From the NCBI GenBank assembly GCA_000176735.1, contig ADBE01000068.1:32103-96102 (forward strand): DNA of 64,000 nt. Direction: 5' to 3'. Positions within the stretch are counted from its first letter, which is position 1. Each line of letters begins with the position of its first letter. Made by a program: the position numbers and the translations under genes. Below, in pieces: positions 16,598 through 27,400 of the stretch. The notes beneath the pieces were generated by a model. That model worked only from the letters and a program-made list of their open reading frames with translations, did not search any database and had not been told where the DNA came from. The stretch comes from Neisseria polysaccharea ATCC 43768. Its GTDB lineage: Bacteria > Pseudomonadota > Gammaproteobacteria > Burkholderiales > Neisseriaceae.

Positions 16598-18451
16598 CTA
16601 ATGCAGATGCTCGTAAATGGTTTCCGCCAATGCCTTGCTGATGCCTTCGACTTGTTCCAAATCTTCTTTGCTGGCGGCAACGACGCCGCGCAGGCCGCCG
16701 AAGCGGGTGAGTAGGGCCTGGCGGCGTTTGCTGCCTACACCGGGGATGTCGCTGAGGGACGAGGTAACGCGTGCTTTGTCGCGTTTTTTGCGGTGGCCTG
16801 TGATGGCAAAGCGGTGTGATTCGTCGCGCACGGTTTGCAGAAGGTGCAGGGCGGGGCTGTGTGGGTGCAGGCGGAAGACTTCGCTGGTGAACGGGAGAAT
16901 GAGTTCTTCCATACCGGCTTTGCGTTCGGGGCCTTTGGCGATACCGACCAAAGGAATGTGCAGCCCGAGTTCTTCCCATACCGATACGGCTACGCCGATT
17001 TGCCCTTTGCCGCCGTCAATTAACACCACATTCGGCCATTTGACGGTCTCGCCGTTGGCTTCGGCTTCCTGCATTTTGCCGTAACGGCGCGTCAACACTT
17101 CGCGCATGGCAGCGTAGTCGTCGCCCGGTTTGGCGGTGGTGATGTTGTAGCGGCGGTATTGCGAAGGCTGGATGTTTTGCTCATCGTACACAACGCAGGA
17201 CGCAATAGTGGCTTCGCCTTGGGTGTGGCTGATATCGAAACATTCGAGGCGGTTGAGGCCGTCTGAATCCATACCGAGGATTTTGGCGAGTTCGTCGATG
17301 CGGTGTTGTTGGCTGCTTTGTTGCAGGCGGCGTTGGGCAATCGCCATTTGTGCGTTTTGCTCCGCCATTTTCAACCAGACTTTGCGTTCGCCTATGGTTT
17401 TGGTAACGAACTGCATTTGTTTGCCGTGTTCGCTCTCTAGGGCTTCTTTCAATGCGTCGGGCATGGGAAAGTTGCTAATAATGATGTCGGGTTTGCTTTT
17501 GCCCAGATAGTGTTGGGCGACGAAGGCTTCGGCATAGTCTTGCCCGTTTGGTTCGGGATCGTTTTGGGTGTCGGGGAAGAAACTTTTGTCGCCGACGTGC
17601 CGTCCGCCGCGTATGCTGACCCAGTGTACGCAGACGATGCCGTCTGAAACCGCCAGCGCGAGCAGGTCGATATCGTTGGGGTTGTTCGGGTTTTTGCTGT
17701 CGATGAACTGGTTGCTCTGCATGATGCCGAGTGCTTGGATTTGGTCGCGGTAGCGAGCGGCTTCTTCAAATTGCAGATTCGCGGCGGCAGTTTGCATTTT
17801 GTGTTGCAAGGTACGCGTCAGTTCGTCGGTTTTGCCATTGAGGAAAGTCACGGCTTCACGCACGCTGTCACGATAATCTTCTTCACTGATGTGTCCGACG
17901 CAGGGCGCGGTACAGCGTTTGATTTGGTACAGCAGGCAAGGGCGGTCGCGGTGTTCGAACACGCTGTCTTCGCAGGTACGCAGCATAAAGACTTTTTGCA
18001 GGACTTGGATGCTGTCGCGCACGGCGTTGCTGTTGGGATACGGGCCGAAATATTGGTTGGGCTTTTTCAGCGTGCCCCGGTAATACGCCATTTGCGGATA
18101 TTGATGGCCGCTGAGCATCAGATAAGGATAGCTTTTGTCATCGCGGAAAAGGATATTGTATTTCGGCGACAAGGCTTTGATGAAGTTGTTTTCGAGAATC
18201 AGTGCTTCGGCTTCGGAGCGGGTGATGGTGGTTTCAATGTGGTGAACCTGTTTCACCATCAACGCGATGCGCGGGGAATGATCGTTTTTCTGGAAATAAC
18301 CGGACACGCGCCGCTTGAGGTTGACCGCTTTGCCGACGTATAAGACCTTGCCGCCTTCGTCGAAAAAACGGTACACGCCCGGCAGCTTGGGCAGGTTTTT
18401 GAGGAAGAGCGGGATGTCGAATTGTTCCGGAGAACGGGTTTCTGTATTCAT
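16598..18451 (-). CDS. uvrC: Excinuclease ABC subunit C
   Basis: 617 residues from MNTETRSPEQF; the longer ORF starts with residues encoded by an uptake sequence (MPSEAVF) and is unlikely. Domains in order: GIY-YIG nuclease (LPKLPGVYRFFDEGGKVLYV), a cysteine-containing segment (CLLYQIKRCTAPCVGHI), the UVR motif (AANLQFEEAARYRDQIQALG), the RNase H-like endonuclease (RLECFDISHTQGE, VLIDGGKGQIGVA) and tandem helix-hairpin-helix at the C terminus (LSDIPGVGSKRRQALLTRFG). It makes both incisions in nucleotide excision repair with UvrB. Confidence 0.98.
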   Translation of the reverse strand: MNTETRSPEQFDIPLFLKNLPKLPGVYRFFDEGGKVLYVGKAVNLKRRVSGYFQKNDHSPRIALMVKQVHHIETTITRSEAEALILENNFIKALSPKYNILFRDDKSYPYLMLSGHQYPQMAYYRGTLKKPNQYFGPYPNSNAVRDSIQVLQKVFMLRTCEDSVFEHRDRPCLLYQIKRCTAPCVGHISEEDYRDSVREAVTFLNGKTDELTRTLQHKMQTAAANLQFEEAARYRDQIQALGIMQSNQFIDSKNPNNPNDIDLLALAVSDGIVCVHWVSIRGGRHVGDKSFFPDTQNDPEPNGQDYAEAFVAQHYLGKSKPDIIISNFPMPDALKEALESEHGKQMQFVTKTIGERKVWLKMAEQNAQMAIAQRRLQQSSQQHRIDELAKILGMDSDGLNRLECFDISHTQGEATIASCVVYDEQNIQPSQYRRYNITTAKPGDDYAAMREVLTRRYGKMQEAEANGETVKWPNVVLIDGGKGQIGVAVSVWEELGLHIPLVGIAKGPERKAGMEELILPFTSEVFRLHPHSPALHLLQTVRDESHRFAITGHRKKRDKARVTSSLSDIPGVGSKRRQALLTRFGGLRGVVAASKEDLEQVEGISKALAETIYEHLH

Positions 18452-18547
18452 ATCAATTATTTGAAAAACGGCTTCAGACGGCATATTACCATATCGCTGG
18501 AGGCAGCCTTATCCGTTCGGACAAGGCTGCAGGGCGGTTACATGCTG

Positions 18548-20710
18548 CTAATCGATTTTTACCCGTTTCAGGCGCAAGGCATTACTCAACACGGAAACCG
18601 AGCTTGCCGCCATGGCCGCGCCTGCGATGACGGGATTTAAAAAGCCAAGCGCGGCAAGCGGAATGCCCAAAATATTGTAGAAGAAGGCGAAAAACAGGTT
18701 TTGCTTGATGTTTTTCAACGTCGCCCGCGATACCAGCAGGGCATCGGCGAGCTGGTTGACCGAATGTTGCATCAGCGTGGCGGATGCGGTATGTTCGGCA
18801 ACGTCCGCACCGCCTTTCATCGCGAAGCTGACGTTGGCGGCGGCGAGTGCGGGCGCGTCGTTGATGCCGTCGCCGACCATCGCTACGGTTTTGCCGGCGG
18901 CTTTGAGTTTCTGCACTTCGGCGGCTTTATCGCGCGGACTCATGTTGCCGAAGGCGTGTGCGATGCCCAGTTGTTTGGCAACGTATTCGACCGTGCCTTG
19001 GTTGTCGCCGCTCATGATGTAAACATCGATATTGTGTTTTTTCAGACGGCCTATGGCTTCGGCGGTATCGGCTTTCAATGCGTCGGCAAGTGCGAATGCG
19101 CCGATGGGTTTGTTATCGACCGAGACTGCAACAATGCTTGCAATGTCCCAAACGCCGTCTGAAAACTTCGGCAAGGTCAGTTCGGCAAATTCGGCTTTGC
19201 CTGCTTTCACCAAACCCACACCTTCCACTTCGGCGGTAATGCCTGCGCCGACAACGGTTTGCGCGTTTTGTGCGGCAGGAATGTCCAAGCCACGCGCTTG
19301 GGCGGCGGAAACAATGGCTCGGGCAAGCGGATGAGCAGCGTTTTGTTCGACGGTGGCGGCGATGCGGTACAAAGCGTCTTCGTCAAAGCCGCTGTCGGGA
19401 ACGCAATAAACGGCGGCAACCTGCGGCCTGCCTTCGGTCAGCGTGCCGGTTTTGTCCAACACGACGGCATCAACGTGGGCAGCTTCTTCCATTGCCGCCG
19501 CATCTTTAAACCAAATGCCGTGTTTCACCGCTTTGCCCATGCCCACCATAATTGCAGCAGGGGTTGCCAAACCGAGCGCGCACGGGCAGGCAATCACCAA
19601 AACGGCAACGGCGTGCATCAACGCAACCGTCCAATCGCCCTTAATCAGCCAAGTGGCGATAAAAGTCAATAACGCAATGCCCACAACAGTCGGCACAAAT
19701 ACCGCCGCCGCCTTGTCTGCCACACGTGCAATCGGTGCCTTGCTGCCTTGCGCTTCGGAGAGCGCGTTCATCATGTCGCCGAGCAGGGTTTGACTGCCGA
19801 GCTGCGCGGCGCGGTACACCACGCTGCCTTCAGTCATCAGCGCGCCCGCCAACACTTTGCCGCCTGCTTTTTTCTCTTCGGGATTGGATTCGCCGGTGAG
19901 GTGGCTCTCGTCCGCCCAGCCGCTGCCGCTTTCGATAATGCCGTCGGCGGCAATACGTTCGCCGTGGTTGGCGCGGATAAGGTCGCCGATTTGTACTTGG
20001 TCGATGGGCACTTGTTTCCATTCGCCGTTGCGTTGTACATTGACTTGGGTCGGCGTGAGTTTCAGCAGCAGGCACAAGCTGTTCAGGCTGGATTTTTTGG
20101 TGCGGTGTTCCAAAAATTTGCCCAGCGACACAAAACCGATCACCATCACGCCTACTTCAAAATACACATGCGCCATACCGTGCGCCGCGTGCGGGCTGAA
20201 AAACAGCATATAGACGGAATACAGGTAAATCGACACCGTACCGATGGTAACCAACACGTCCATATTCGCCAGTCCGCCCTTAATGCTCGCCCACGCGCTT
20301 TTGTAAAACTGAATGGCCAGCCAAAGCTGCACCACACTCGCCAATGCGAACTGCCACAACGGCGGAATCATCCAATCGTGTCTGCCGATCATCATCCCCG
20401 TCATACCGATAAGGAAGGGGATATTGATGACCAGCAAAAGCCACAACCTCCAGCCGATATGGTGTTCTGCTTCGGGTTGCGGCAATGTATCTTCCGTTTT
20501 TTCCTTCGCGCCGTAACCGGTTTTCTCAATGATTTTGGCAATGTCGGCTACCGACGTTTTGCTGTCGTCAAACGTAATCTGCGCCTCCTCGCTGGCGAAG
20601 TTCACCCCTGCCGATTCGACAAAATCTTTCTTGTTCAACACTTTTTCAATACGCGAAGCGCAGGCCTGACAGGTCATGCCTTCGATTTGGAAACGGATTT
20701 TTTGTTGCAT
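18548..20710 (-). CDS. copA: Copper-exporting P1B-type ATPase
   Basis: 720 residues from MQQKIRFQIEGMTC. One N-terminal heavy-metal domain (GMTCQACASRIEKV), then eight predicted membrane segments, the CPC metal site (VIACPCALGLATPAA), phosphorylation site DKTGTLTEGRP, HPLARAIVS, and hinge GDGINDAPALAAANVSFAM. The 770-residue ORF start is rejected because it reads through the promoter region shared with trxB. Such pumps export Cu(I) from the cytoplasm. In gonococcus copA and trxB are reported as targets of the MerR regulator NmlR; nmlR is at 41607 here. No clear MerR dyad was found between copA and trxB. Confidence 0.93.
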   Translation of the reverse strand: MQQKIRFQIEGMTCQACASRIEKVLNKKDFVESAGVNFASEEAQITFDDSKTSVADIAKIIEKTGYGAKEKTEDTLPQPEAEHHIGWRLWLLLVINIPFLIGMTGMMIGRHDWMIPPLWQFALASVVQLWLAIQFYKSAWASIKGGLANMDVLVTIGTVSIYLYSVYMLFFSPHAAHGMAHVYFEVGVMVIGFVSLGKFLEHRTKKSSLNSLCLLLKLTPTQVNVQRNGEWKQVPIDQVQIGDLIRANHGERIAADGIIESGSGWADESHLTGESNPEEKKAGGKVLAGALMTEGSVVYRAAQLGSQTLLGDMMNALSEAQGSKAPIARVADKAAAVFVPTVVGIALLTFIATWLIKGDWTVALMHAVAVLVIACPCALGLATPAAIMVGMGKAVKHGIWFKDAAAMEEAAHVDAVVLDKTGTLTEGRPQVAAVYCVPDSGFDEDALYRIAATVEQNAAHPLARAIVSAAQARGLDIPAAQNAQTVVGAGITAEVEGVGLVKAGKAEFAELTLPKFSDGVWDIASIVAVSVDNKPIGAFALADALKADTAEAIGRLKKHNIDVYIMSGDNQGTVEYVAKQLGIAHAFGNMSPRDKAAEVQKLKAAGKTVAMVGDGINDAPALAAANVSFAMKGGADVAEHTASATLMQHSVNQLADALLVSRATLKNIKQNLFFAFFYNILGIPLAALGFLNPVIAGAAMAASSVSVLSNALRLKRVKID

Positions 20711-20830
20711 AAGTTTGATTCCTTCTTTGATGTTCAGACGGCGGTCAAGGCTGCGGGATGCCGTCTGAACGCCGGTATGGTCGAAATTTCTCAAACGCGC
20801 CGATAATTCGAGTAGAATCCGAAAACTTGA

Positions 20831-21799
<969 letters not shown>

Positions 21800-21853
21800 A
21801 TGCCGTCTGAAACCGAAATTTTCGGCGGAATGCAAGTTTTTCGCACCAAATCC

Positions 21854-21882
21854 TTGATTCCGTCGGCAAACCCCAATATAAT
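21854..21882 (+). promoter_or_regulatory. Sigma70 promoter of the rpsF operon
   Basis: TTGATT (21854-21859), 17-base spacer, and perfect TATAAT (21877-21882), about 70 bases upstream of the rpsF ATG. rpsF, priB, rpsR and rplI follow without other obvious promoters. Confidence 0.7.
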
Positions 21883-21954
21883 GCCTGTTCTTTGAACCTT
21901 GCCTTCTGCTTTCGCATGGCGGAAGGCTGTTTTTACCATCCATAAGGAGATAAC

Positions 21955-22323
21955 ATGCGTCATTACGAGATCGTGTTTATCGTTCATCCTGATCAAAGCG
22001 AGCAAGTGCCCGCTATGGTTGAACGTTACAAAACCATGATTACCGAGGCAAACGGTAAGATTCACCGTCTGGAAGATTGGGGTCGCCGCCAACTGGCTTA
22101 CCCGATTAACAAAATCCATAAAGCACATTATGTTTTGATGAATATTGAAACCACTCCCGAAGTGGTCGAAGAGTTGGAAACCGCGTTCCGTTTCAATGAT
22201 GCGGTATTGCGTCATCTGACCATCAAAACCAAACACGCCGTTACCGAAGCCTCCCCTATGTTGGGTGGCGAAAAGGCTAAGAACCTGCTGAGCGGTGCGT
22301 CTGAAGAAGCGGTTGCCCAATAA
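21955..22323 (+). CDS. rpsF: 30S ribosomal protein S6
   Basis: 122 residues: [40 protein letters not shown] and [14 protein letters not shown] are the S6 signatures. Start chosen with TAAGGAG upstream. First gene of the S6-PriB-S18-L9 operon, with S6 and S18 forming a complex on the 30S platform. Its stop is directly followed by the priB start. Confidence 0.98.
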   Translation: MRHYEIVFIVHPDQSEQVPAMVERYKTMITEANGKIHRLEDWGRRQLAYPINKIHKAHYVLMNIETTPEVVEELETAFRFNDAVLRHLTIKTKHAVTEASPMLGGEKAKNLLSGASEEAVAQ

Positions 22324-22626
22324 TTGGGATTCAATAATCTTGTTTCGCTTGCCGCGTTAATTGAAAAGGTTTTCCCTATTCGATATACGCCTGCCGGAAT
22401 CCCTGTTTTAGATATTGTTTTAAAGCACGAATCTTCGCAGGAGGAAAACGGGCAGCAATGCCTTGTCCAATTGGAAATTCCGGCACGGATTTTAGGCAGG
22501 CAGGCGGAAGAGTGGCAGTATCGGCAAGGTGTATATGTTCACGTCGAAGGTTTTTTAGCTCAAAAAAGCAGACGTTCTCTTATGCCGATGCTCAGAATAC
22601 AAAATATTCAAGAATATAAAGGTTAA
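22324..22626 (+). CDS. priB: Primosomal replication protein N (PriB)
   Basis: 100 residues with an OB-fold layout: [40 protein letters not shown], and [20 protein letters not shown]. The start is TTG immediately after the rpsF stop, with GGTTGCCC as a weak ribosome site, so translation probably depends on coupling to rpsF. PriB binds single-stranded DNA and stimulates PriA helicase at stalled forks. The location between rpsF and rpsR is the standard one in beta- and gammaproteobacteria. Confidence 0.95.
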   Translation: MGFNNLVSLAALIEKVFPIRYTPAGIPVLDIVLKHESSQEENGQQCLVQLEIPARILGRQAEEWQYRQGVYVHVEGFLAQKSRRSLMPMLRIQNIQEYKG

Positions 22627-22632
22627 ACGACA

Positions 22633-22863
22633 ATGGCTCGTCAATCATTCAAACGTAGAAAATTCTGCCGTTTTACGGCTGAAAAAATCCAAGAAGTCGA
22701 TTACAAACAAGTTGATTTGCTGAAAGACTTTATCTCTGAAAACGGTAAAATCATTCCTGCACGCATCACAGGAACGAAGGCATTCTACCAACGCCAATTG
22801 GCTGTTGCCGTAAAACGCGCGCGCTTCTTGGCTCTGCTGCCTTACACCGACCAACACAAATAA
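22633..22863 (+). CDS. rpsR: 30S ribosomal protein S18
   Basis: 76 residues: [40 protein letters not shown] and [20 protein letters not shown] are diagnostic of S18. Third gene of the operon, 6 bases after priB. Confidence 0.99.
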
Positions 22864-22879
22864 TTTTGGAGATTAAATC

Positions 22880-23332
22880 ATGCAAATTATTCTGTTAGAA
22901 AAAATCGGCGGTCTGGGCAACTTGGGCGACATCGTAACCGTTAAAAACGGTTATGCCCGCAACTTCTTGATTCCCGCAGGTAAGGCAAAACGTGCTACTG
23001 AAGCGAACATGAAAGAGTTTGAAGCACGCCGTGCCGAATTGGAAGCCAAACAGGCCGAAATTTTGGCAGATGCCCGAGCCCGTCAGGAAAAATTGGACGG
23101 TCAAACCGTTACCGTTGCACAAAAAGCCGGTGTGGACGGCCGCCTGTTCGGTTCCGTTACCAATGCCGACATTGCTGCTGCAATCGTTGCTGCCGGCATC
23201 GAAGCCGTGAAAGCAAATGTACGTCTGCCGAACGGTCCTCTGAAAGCCGTTGGCGAGTACGAAGTGGAAGTGGCTTTGCACACTGATGCCGTTGCTAAAA
23301 TTACCGTTGCCGTCGTTGCCGCAGCCGAGTAA
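22880..23332 (+). CDS. rplI: 50S ribosomal protein L9
   Basis: 150 residues. The N-terminal domain [20 protein letters not shown] and [20 protein letters not shown] is the L9 signature, followed by the central helix (residues about 40-75) and the C-terminal globular domain. GGAG lies 9 bases before the ATG. Last gene of the operon, with an uptake-sequence terminator 14 bases after the stop. Confidence 0.99.
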   Translation: MQIILLEKIGGLGNLGDIVTVKNGYARNFLIPAGKAKRATEANMKEFEARRAELEAKQAEILADARARQEKLDGQTVTVAQKAGVDGRLFGSVTNADIAAAIVAAGIEAVKANVRLPNGPLKAVGEYEVEVALHTDAVAKITVAVVAAAE

Positions 23333-23346
23333 TTGAAATTATCAGA

Positions 23347-23395
23347 ATGCCGTCTGAAACCCTGCCGATTATCGGAATGTGGTTTCAGACGGCAT
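23347..23395. terminator. Uptake-sequence inverted pair, end of rplI operon
   Basis: ATGCCGTCTGAAACC faces GGTTTCAGACGGCAT (15 complementary bases) with a 19-base loop, followed by TTGTTTTGTTTT. Confidence 0.75.
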
Positions 23396-23503
23396 TTGTT
23401 TTGTTTTCTGTATATTCTGCAAAGGTTTCGGTCAGGTTGTCTGTCCTTTTGTCGGAACAGAAGGCTGAGCAGCTAATTGCTTGTGCAAACGGTAAGAAGG
23501 TTT

Positions 23504-24310
23504 TTAAAGCAGGTTGTACAGCATTTTTCCGGCAATCAAAAGCAACATAATGCCGAAGGATTTTTTGAGTTTGGCAGAAGAAAGTTTGTGGGCGGTTTTG
23601 ACACCGAGCGGGGCAAAGGCACTGGTTGCCGCGCTGAGGACGGCGACGGCGGGCAGGTAAAGGAAGCCCAGCGACCCTTCGGGCAATCCTGCAATATTCA
23701 GGCCGTTGAGCAGATACGATATTGCGCCAGAGAGTGCAATCGGCCAGGCAAGGCCGGATGATGTGCCGATGGCTTTATGGGCGGGGAAGCCGCAGTGGAT
23801 TAAGAAGGGGACGGAAAGTGAACCGCCGCCTATGCCGACCCAGCTCGACATTGCGCCGAACAGTGTGGAAACCGCAGTCAGTCCGGGCAGCTTGGGCAGC
23901 GGGCGGGATGCCGTCTGAGGGCCGGTATGCAGTGTTTTGAATGCGACGGCAGTTAAAAACAGGATGAAGAAAATTTGAAGCCCGAATGCGGGGATATATT
24001 TTGCGGAGAGTGCGCCCGCGAATACGCCGAATATCATACCCGGCATCATCGCAAATACGGTTTTCCAGTCGACCGCCTGTTTTTTGTGCTGCCCCAACAT
24101 ACTGGAAAAGGCGGTGAAGACCATGACGGCGAAGGATGTGCCGACGGCGAGGTGTTGCGCGTAAGGATGTTGTGCCAAACCCTGCAAATCAAGTACCCAT
24201 AAAACGACAGGGACAATCAGCGTGCCGCCGCCTACGCCGAACAGGCCGGCGACAAAACCTGCCGCACTGCCTACGGCAAGCAGGATTAAGATAATGTCCC
24301 AATGCCACAT
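23504..24310 (-). CDS. TauE/SafE (TSUP) family membrane transporter
   Basis: 268 residues and about eight hydrophobic segments. The family repeat motif occurs twice: AGFVAGLFGVGGGTLIVPVV and SSWVGIGGGSLSVPFLIHCG. TSUP proteins export or import small organosulfur or sulfite-like anions; the substrate cannot be read from sequence. Its start abuts the pssA stop (one base apart), so the two are probably cotranscribed. An uptake-sequence variant (GCCGTCTGAG) lies inside the gene. Confidence 0.88.
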   Translation of the reverse strand: MWHWDIILILLAVGSAAGFVAGLFGVGGGTLIVPVVLWVLDLQGLAQHPYAQHLAVGTSFAVMVFTAFSSMLGQHKKQAVDWKTVFAMMPGMIFGVFAGALSAKYIPAFGLQIFFILFLTAVAFKTLHTGPQTASRPLPKLPGLTAVSTLFGAMSSWVGIGGGSLSVPFLIHCGFPAHKAIGTSSGLAWPIALSGAISYLLNGLNIAGLPEGSLGFLYLPAVAVLSAATSAFAPLGVKTAHKLSSAKLKKSFGIMLLLIAGKMLYNLL

Positions 24311-25057
24311 TTAATCCGCCTTTCTGTATTTTTTCCAGAATCGGTGTGCCGCCATAATGTAGCCGGACAGGCTGTATCCGAGAAAGAACAGGAAGAGGAC
24401 GAGCGACGGTTCCCAAGTGACCAGAAGCAGCAGTAAGACGGCAAGCAGCATTCCGACAAAGGGGACTTGTCTGCGGATGTTGATTTCTTTAAAACTCCAA
24501 AAAGGGATTTGGACAATCATCGACAGGCCGGCAAACAGTGTGATGCCCAATGCCCACCAGTGGACGGCGGGGAATTTTTCGACGCTGTGGTTGACCCAAA
24601 TCAGCCCGACAATCAGCGCGGCGGCGGTCGGACTGGGCACGCCGATAAACCAGCGTTTGTCCACCTTGCCGATGAGCGTGTTGAACAGGGCGAGGCGCAG
24701 GGCGGCGCAGGCGCAGTAGATGAAGGCGACGGAATAACCGATTTTGCCGAACTGCCAAAGCTGCCATTTGTAGGCAATAAGTGCGGGGGCAACGCCGAAG
24801 CTGACCATGTCGGCAAGGCTGTCGAGCTGCTCCCCGAACGCGCTTTGGCTGTTGGTCAGCCGCGCCACGCGCCCGTCCATACCGTCCAAAAGCATGGAAA
24901 TGAATACGGCAATAGCGGCGGTTTCATAACGTCCGTGCATGGATTGGGTGATTGCGTAAAACGCGGAAAACAGCGCGGCGATGGTAAAGGAATTGGGCAG
25001 CAGGTAGATACTGTTTTGACGCAGGGAGCGTTGCGGGGTGTTTGGCGGGATTTCCAT
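24311..25057 (-). CDS. pssA: CDP-diacylglycerol-serine O-phosphatidyltransferase
   Basis: 248 residues with the CDP-alcohol phosphotransferase motif DGMDGRVARLTNSQSAFGEQ followed by LDSLADMVSFGVAPA, and several membrane helices. It makes phosphatidylserine, the precursor of phosphatidylethanolamine, the main neisserial phospholipid. The N terminus has SIYLLPNSFTIAALFSAFYA. Upstream lies a decayed adhesin locus. Confidence 0.93.
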   Translation of the reverse strand: MEIPPNTPQRSLRQNSIYLLPNSFTIAALFSAFYAITQSMHGRYETAAIAVFISMLLDGMDGRVARLTNSQSAFGEQLDSLADMVSFGVAPALIAYKWQLWQFGKIGYSVAFIYCACAALRLALFNTLIGKVDKRWFIGVPSPTAAALIVGLIWVNHSVEKFPAVHWWALGITLFAGLSMIVQIPFWSFKEINIRRQVPFVGMLLAVLLLLLVTWEPSLVLFLFFLGYSLSGYIMAAHRFWKKYRKAD

Positions 25058-25140
25058 AGCTGAAGTGTCTCACGGACGTGGAGAATTGATGTTCGGATTA
25101 TAACGCAAACGCTTATCGAACAATACGCCCTGCTGGTTTA

Positions 25141-26600
25141 AGCCTCTGATAAGATGTTTGCATGAAAGGCGGAAACAGAAGCCACGGGCGGCTTTGCCAT
25201 TGCTATCGGTAATGTCAGCAAGTCCAACTTGATTAGAAGTACGGTATTGGCTCCGAACTCAACCATTGATGATAAATCTGACAGCAGCCTTTTGTTGGGT
25301 AATAGTGCGACCATTACAAAAAGTACAAATTCGGTTGCATTCGGTCTGCTCTCTAAAATCGAAAATTCACAAAATGCCATTGCGTTTGGTCGAAGCACAA
25401 ATGCAACAAATGCCAACAGAGGGATGGCAATCGGTTCAACGTCGACGGTTTTATCTGAAAACGGCGTTGCAGTAGGTGCGTTCTCCGAAGTAAAAAACTC
25501 GGAAAGTGCCGTCGTATTGGGTAAAAGTGCCAATGCAAAAGATGCTAACAATGCGATGGCATTGGGTGCTGATGCCACTGTTTCGGCTGAAAACGCCGTA
25601 GCACTCGGTAACGGTGCCAATACCAGCGGCAAAAATGCCGCTGCTGTCGGTAAAAATTCTAAGGCAAGCGGTAAAGATGCGGTTGCCATCGGTCATCAGG
25701 CAACAGCAGGCAAACACTCCGGATTCGGTGTGTCGATCGGTACGCATTCGTACATCAGTGAACAAAATACGAAACTGACACCGGAACGCTCAGGCTCATC
25801 CACACCGGAAGTTTTTGTAACCAGCGTGGTGAAAGAAATCGCGAAAAACCAGGCCAATGAAGGCAAATATTTCTGGTCGATAGTTGTCGGTACGGACTCC
25901 CGTTCCTATGGCTATCAAAAACACCGGGATTGGTGCTGGGGCTGGAGCCTATGCGGCCAACGGCGTTGCCATCGGTTTATCCGCCCGTACAAAGGAGATT
26001 TTGCTAGTGCAATCGGTTACAGATTACGTGCAAGCGGCAAACACGCCAGTGCTTTCGGCACAGGCAGCACCGCTACCGCAGAAGGCGGCTTGGCATTGGG
26101 TAACTTTGCCGTTGTGACAGAAAAAGGCGGCGTAGTGTTAGGTTCACATTCCAAAACCTCGGTTGCCGGTAATGTTTGGGGATACAATCTGCTGAAAAGT
26201 GCGGCTCAAACCCAAGACGATTTGATCGGCGGCAATAACGTTACTGCCTATGATACTGCCGTTTAAGAATTGGCAACGTTGAAATCCGGCGGCAGCGAAG
26301 TGGTAACGGAAAACAACTTTAAAACCATCTTCAACAAGTTTTATGAGTTTAAAGACGGCTTGAAAACCGAAGCCGATACAACGGATACCGACAAAACCAT
26401 CGTTACCCTCGGTAAAAACGGCCTGAAAAATAATCCTGATTTTAAAGGGGATAAGGGCGATAAAGGTGAATCTGGTCAGGGCGTTTCACCCGGAAAATCG
26501 GTTAAAGTGGCTTCAGACGGCAGCGGCAACATCCGTGTCGAAGAGAAGGCAGACCATATCGAAATTTCGCTGAATCCGAAACTTGGCAATCTTGAGATAG
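25141..26600 (+). pseudogene. Trimeric autotransporter (YadA-like head) remnant
   Basis: At least eleven head repeats of about 14-16 residues run from 25193, e.g. AIAFGRSTNATNANRGMAIG, AMALGADATVSAENAVALGN and AAAVGKNSKASGKDAVAIGH, the left-handed beta-roll of YadA/Hia adhesins. Around 25892 the frame shifts by one base and returns near 25995 (AAGGAGATTTTGC, one G short of the intact reading), so about 33 residues (AAYANGV-type repeat) are out of frame. A TAA at 26264-26266 ends the frame in phase; a neck/stalk with GDKGDKGESGQG follows to about 26580. There is no signal peptide and no beta-barrel anchor. Clearly dead. Confidence 0.8.
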
Positions 26601-27189
26601 GTTGTGCGTTTCGGGGACGGCTAAAGCGGTTTCCTTATCTGCATGAATGGCGATGTCCCAAACGTTCATTTCCGTAAAGGTTTTGGCTGTTCCTTTTCTT
26701 CCCCGTATTTTCCGGCGATCAGCCGCAAACTTCCTGCACCTTCGGGAATCGCCGCAACGGGAATGGCGGCTTTGGCAAGGTGTAGGTAGCGGGGCGGAGT
26801 GTTCTTGTATCGGGGGGCAGATTGACCCCAAGCTGTACCATTTCAAAAAGCCCGCCTGTTTTGTTGAAGCGTTTGGAATGGAATTCTTCATGGATGATGC
26901 CCGAATCGGCAGTCATCCATTGCACGCCGCCTCCGCCGCTTGAGTCACGGTGTACGGCTTCGCCGCGATAGGCGATGGTTACGGTTTCAAAATCTTTGTG
27001 GGGGGGGGAGACACCTCGGGAGGTGCGGTTCGGATTGGGTGCAAATTCATAAGGTACGGCATAGTCGAGCATTAAAAACGGATTCGTTCCCTTGTCGTCG
27101 CCCATGTAGGAAAACAGAGACCGGACAGGGAAGCCGTCGCCTACCCGGTGTTGCCTGTCGGTACGGTAGATTTGTCTGACATTTCTCAT
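26600..27189 (-). pseudogene. Pirin family protein, truncated and frameshifted
   Basis: The intact 5' part (27189 down to about 26830) reads FPVRSLFSYMGDDKGTNPFL, PNPNRTSRGVSPPHKDFETV, VQWMTADSGIIHEEFHSKRF and FEMVQLGVNLPP, with the conserved pirin histidines and glutamate that bind iron. After that the frame is lost; a second frame gives GRKGTAKTFTEMNVWDIAIH, the segment that normally follows. The C-terminal third is gone and the sequence runs into the adhesin remnant near 26600. Also odd is a run of nine G at 27000-27008 inside the gene, a site prone to slippage. Not functional. Confidence 0.8.
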
Positions 27190-27211
27190 GATGTATTCCT
27201 TTTTTAGTGTT

Positions 27212-27242
27212 ATGCCGTCTTGAACGCTTTTTCAGACGGCAT
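27212..27242. terminator. Imperfect uptake-sequence pair
   Basis: ATGCCGTCTTGAACGC faces TTCAGACGGCAT with a bulged T. It lies just upstream of the pirin remnant start, so it may end transcripts from the right or insulate the DUF4189 gene. Confidence 0.45.
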
Positions 27243-27400
27243 TTGAAGTGTTATTATGGGGTATACATGGGGCGTGCAGTATGCGGATGCCTGCCGGAAA
27301 CGGCAATCCGTTTTGGAAGGCTAAACCGGCAAAGCAGGGATGTATTCTGTCTTTTTGTTTATAATGCAACAGAATTTGGACGAACCGTCGGGAATTTATC

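Noticed and set aside
26430..26490. Collagen-like GDKGDKGESGQG as a separate gene
   Set aside because: It is the continuation of the broken adhesin stalk, in phase with the head repeats after the stop at 26264.
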